The notes beneath the pieces are model-generated. The model had not been told where the DNA came from. It made no database searches and was given only the letters and a program-made list of their open reading frames with translations. From Terriglobia bacterium (GTDB lineage: Bacteria; Acidobacteriota; Terriglobia; Terriglobales; Acidobacteriaceae): a stretch of 64,000 nt of DNA. A program made the translations under genes and the position numbers. The DNA lies in assembly GCA_032252755.1 (NCBI GenBank), contig JAVUPY010000025.1, positions 62,001 to 126,000 on the forward strand, in the 5' to 3' direction. Positions 62,758 through 64,000 of the stretch are shown here, one piece after another. Within the stretch, counting starts at the first letter, position 1; every line of letters begins with the position of its first letter.

Positions 62758-64000
62758 ATGTCCGCCGGTACCACCACATCGCCTGCCAGATTACGCCGCA
62801 CCCTGAAGCTGTGGAACCTGATCATCATTGGAATCATCATCATCCAGCCCACCGCTCCGATGGGAATATATGGCGTGGTCAGCAACAAAGGCCACGGCCA
62901 CGTTGTTTCGGCGATCCTCATCGCCATGGTCGCCATGTTGTTCACGGCTATCAGCTACGGAAGGATGGCGCGCATTTATCCCAGCGCCGGTTCCGCATAT
63001 ACATATGTCGGACAGGAAGTCTCGCCTGCAATGGGATATCTGACCGGATGGAGCATGGTGATGGATTACGTGCTCAATCCCCTCATCTGCGTGGCGTTTT
63101 GCGCTAAAGCGGCGATGAATATTGTCCCGGGAATATCGTTTTATTTGTGGGCAATATTCTTCGCGATTCTTTTTTCCGCTTTCAACCTGTTCGGAATCAA
63201 GACTTCGGCCCGTCTGAACGAATGGTTGTGCGCCGTGATGGTTGCGGTCGTGGTCGTCTTTATAGGCGCGGTCGTGAAATACGTCATAGCCATGCCGGGC
63301 CGCGCTCCAGGGTTCTTTACTCACCCGTTTTATAATCCGGAGACCTTCAATCAGGGTGGCCTATTTCGTGCGACGTCCGTCGCGGTGCTGACCTACATTG
63401 GCTTTGACGGAATCTCAACGCTTTCGGAAGAAGCTGAAAATCCCGAACGCAACATCCTGTACGCCACCGTGCTGGTTTGCCTGATTACGGGGATACTCTC
63501 CGGAATTGAAGTCTATGGGGCACAACTTGTGTGGGGATCGAAACTGTTTCCTTCGGACACAGTTGAATCTGCGTTTGCGACGATCTCCGGCGTGGCGGGT
63601 GGCCGATGGTTATTTCAAACCATCAATTTCATTCTCCTGATCGCAAATATTGGTTCCGGAATGGGCTCGCAATTGGCAGCCGCCCGGTTGCTCTATGGCA
63701 TGGGTCGTGGCGACGCGCTACCGAAGAAGTTTTTCGGAGTCATCGAACCAAAACGACGCATCCCACGCAACAACGTTCTCGCCGTCGGTGCATTCGCGTT
63801 GCTTGGAGCCATCGCGCTGGAAGCTCTTTCGACTAGACTCGGCGGCGGCGCCTACGAGATCGGAGCCCAACTACTGAATTTTGGCGCGTTCATTGCCTTC
63901 ATGGGAGTAAACCTTTCGTCGTTCGTCCACTACTGCATGCGAGGGCGCCAGTGGACGATGTCGCAGGTTGCTCCTCCCGTGCTCGGATTCGTCATCTGCT
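62758..64000 (+). CDS. APC-family amino-acid permease, partial (3' end outside window)
   Basis: The frame is open from ATG 62758 to the window edge (414 codons seen). The N-terminus has LRRTLKLWNLIIIGIIIIQPTAPMG, the typical first helix region of APC-superfamily permeases, and about eleven further helices follow. The segment FDGISTLSEEAENPERNI is the conserved loop around helix 6-7. It is probably a proton-coupled amino-acid or amine importer. A weak GAGAGG precedes the start. It lies 181 bases after the Ehr operon, on the same strand. Confidence 0.85.
   Translation, partial: MSAGTTTSPARLRRTLKLWNLIIIGIIIIQPTAPMGIYGVVSNKGHGHVVSAILIAMVAMLFTAISYGRMARIYPSAGSAYTYVGQEVSPAMGYLTGWSMVMDYVLNPLICVAFCAKAAMNIVPGISFYLWAIFFAILFSAFNLFGIKTSARLNEWLCAVMVAVVVVFIGAVVKYVIAMPGRAPGFFTHPFYNPETFNQGGLFRATSVAVLTYIGFDGISTLSEEAENPERNILYATVLVCLITGILSGIEVYGAQLVWGSKLFPSDTVESAFATISGVAGGRWLFQTINFILLIANIGSGMGSQLAAARLLYGMGRGDALPKKFFGVIEPKRRIPRNNVLAVGAFALLGAIALEALSTRLGGGAYEIGAQLLNFGAFIAFMGVNLSSFVHYCMRGRQWTMSQVAPPVLGFVIC

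Overview
The window looks like a chromosomal segment of an acidobacterium of the Terriglobia type (Koribacter or Terriglobus relatives). This is inferred from gene content: winged-helix/TolB-like/TPR regulators, Ser/Thr kinases fused to TPR or WD40-like (PD40) propellers, an Oar-like TonB-dependent receptor with a carboxypeptidase-regulatory N-terminus, Ig-like lipoproteins, an S9 peptidase and many short palindromic intergenic repeats. No rRNA, CRISPR array, complete insertion sequence or replication origin was seen. One tRNA gene (Ser, anticodon GGA) is present.

Layout. 0-7 kb: a TauE/DUF1634 exporter pair, a MerR regulator with a MerR-type promoter, an S9 peptidase, mtnA, a VOC protein and pyrE with an unusual C-terminal Cys/His tail. 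7-19 kb: two winged-helix/TPR regulators, each divergent from exported proteins, with a di-haem peroxidase, a receiver protein, a GAF-GGDEF cyclase and a RodZ-like protein. 19-31 kb: metK and ahcY (methyl cycle), an orphan Clp_N protein coupled to a GNAT enzyme, an MFS transporter, tldD-pmbA, PilZ, a pseudo-receiver LuxR protein and bacterioferritin. 31-36 kb: tRNA-Ser, an integrase remnant, a glucose dehydrogenase remnant and sparse unknown genes, which reads as a decayed integration site. It includes a secreted ORF bracketed by perfect 15-bp inverted repeats. 36-54 kb: two membrane Ser/Thr kinases, a YpfJ-type metallopeptidase, a TonB receptor translationally coupled to a small membrane protein, a regulator/secreted protein/lipoprotein module with shared 11-bp-phased repeats, an MFS transporter and a SYLF protein.

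54.9-62.6 kb is the most striking part. It is a compact operon (ArsR regulator, then HyfB, HyfC, HyfE, HyfF, HyfG and a ferredoxin-NuoB fusion) that resembles a membrane-bound energy-converting hydrogenase. The HyfG homologue has lost all four cysteines that hold the NiFe centre, while the N2-type cluster cysteines and the ion-pump subunits remain. It is therefore best read as an energy-converting hydrogenase-related (Ehr) complex with an unknown redox partner, not a hydrogenase. An APC amino-acid permease follows and runs off the window.

Regulation theme: all three winged-helix/TolB-like/TPR regulators (starts near 9098, 15563 and 47752) are transcribed divergently from an exported-protein gene. 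Around the third, two intergenic regions carry the same 47-bp element with TCARG half-sites at exact 11-bp spacing, a plausible operator for that regulator family.
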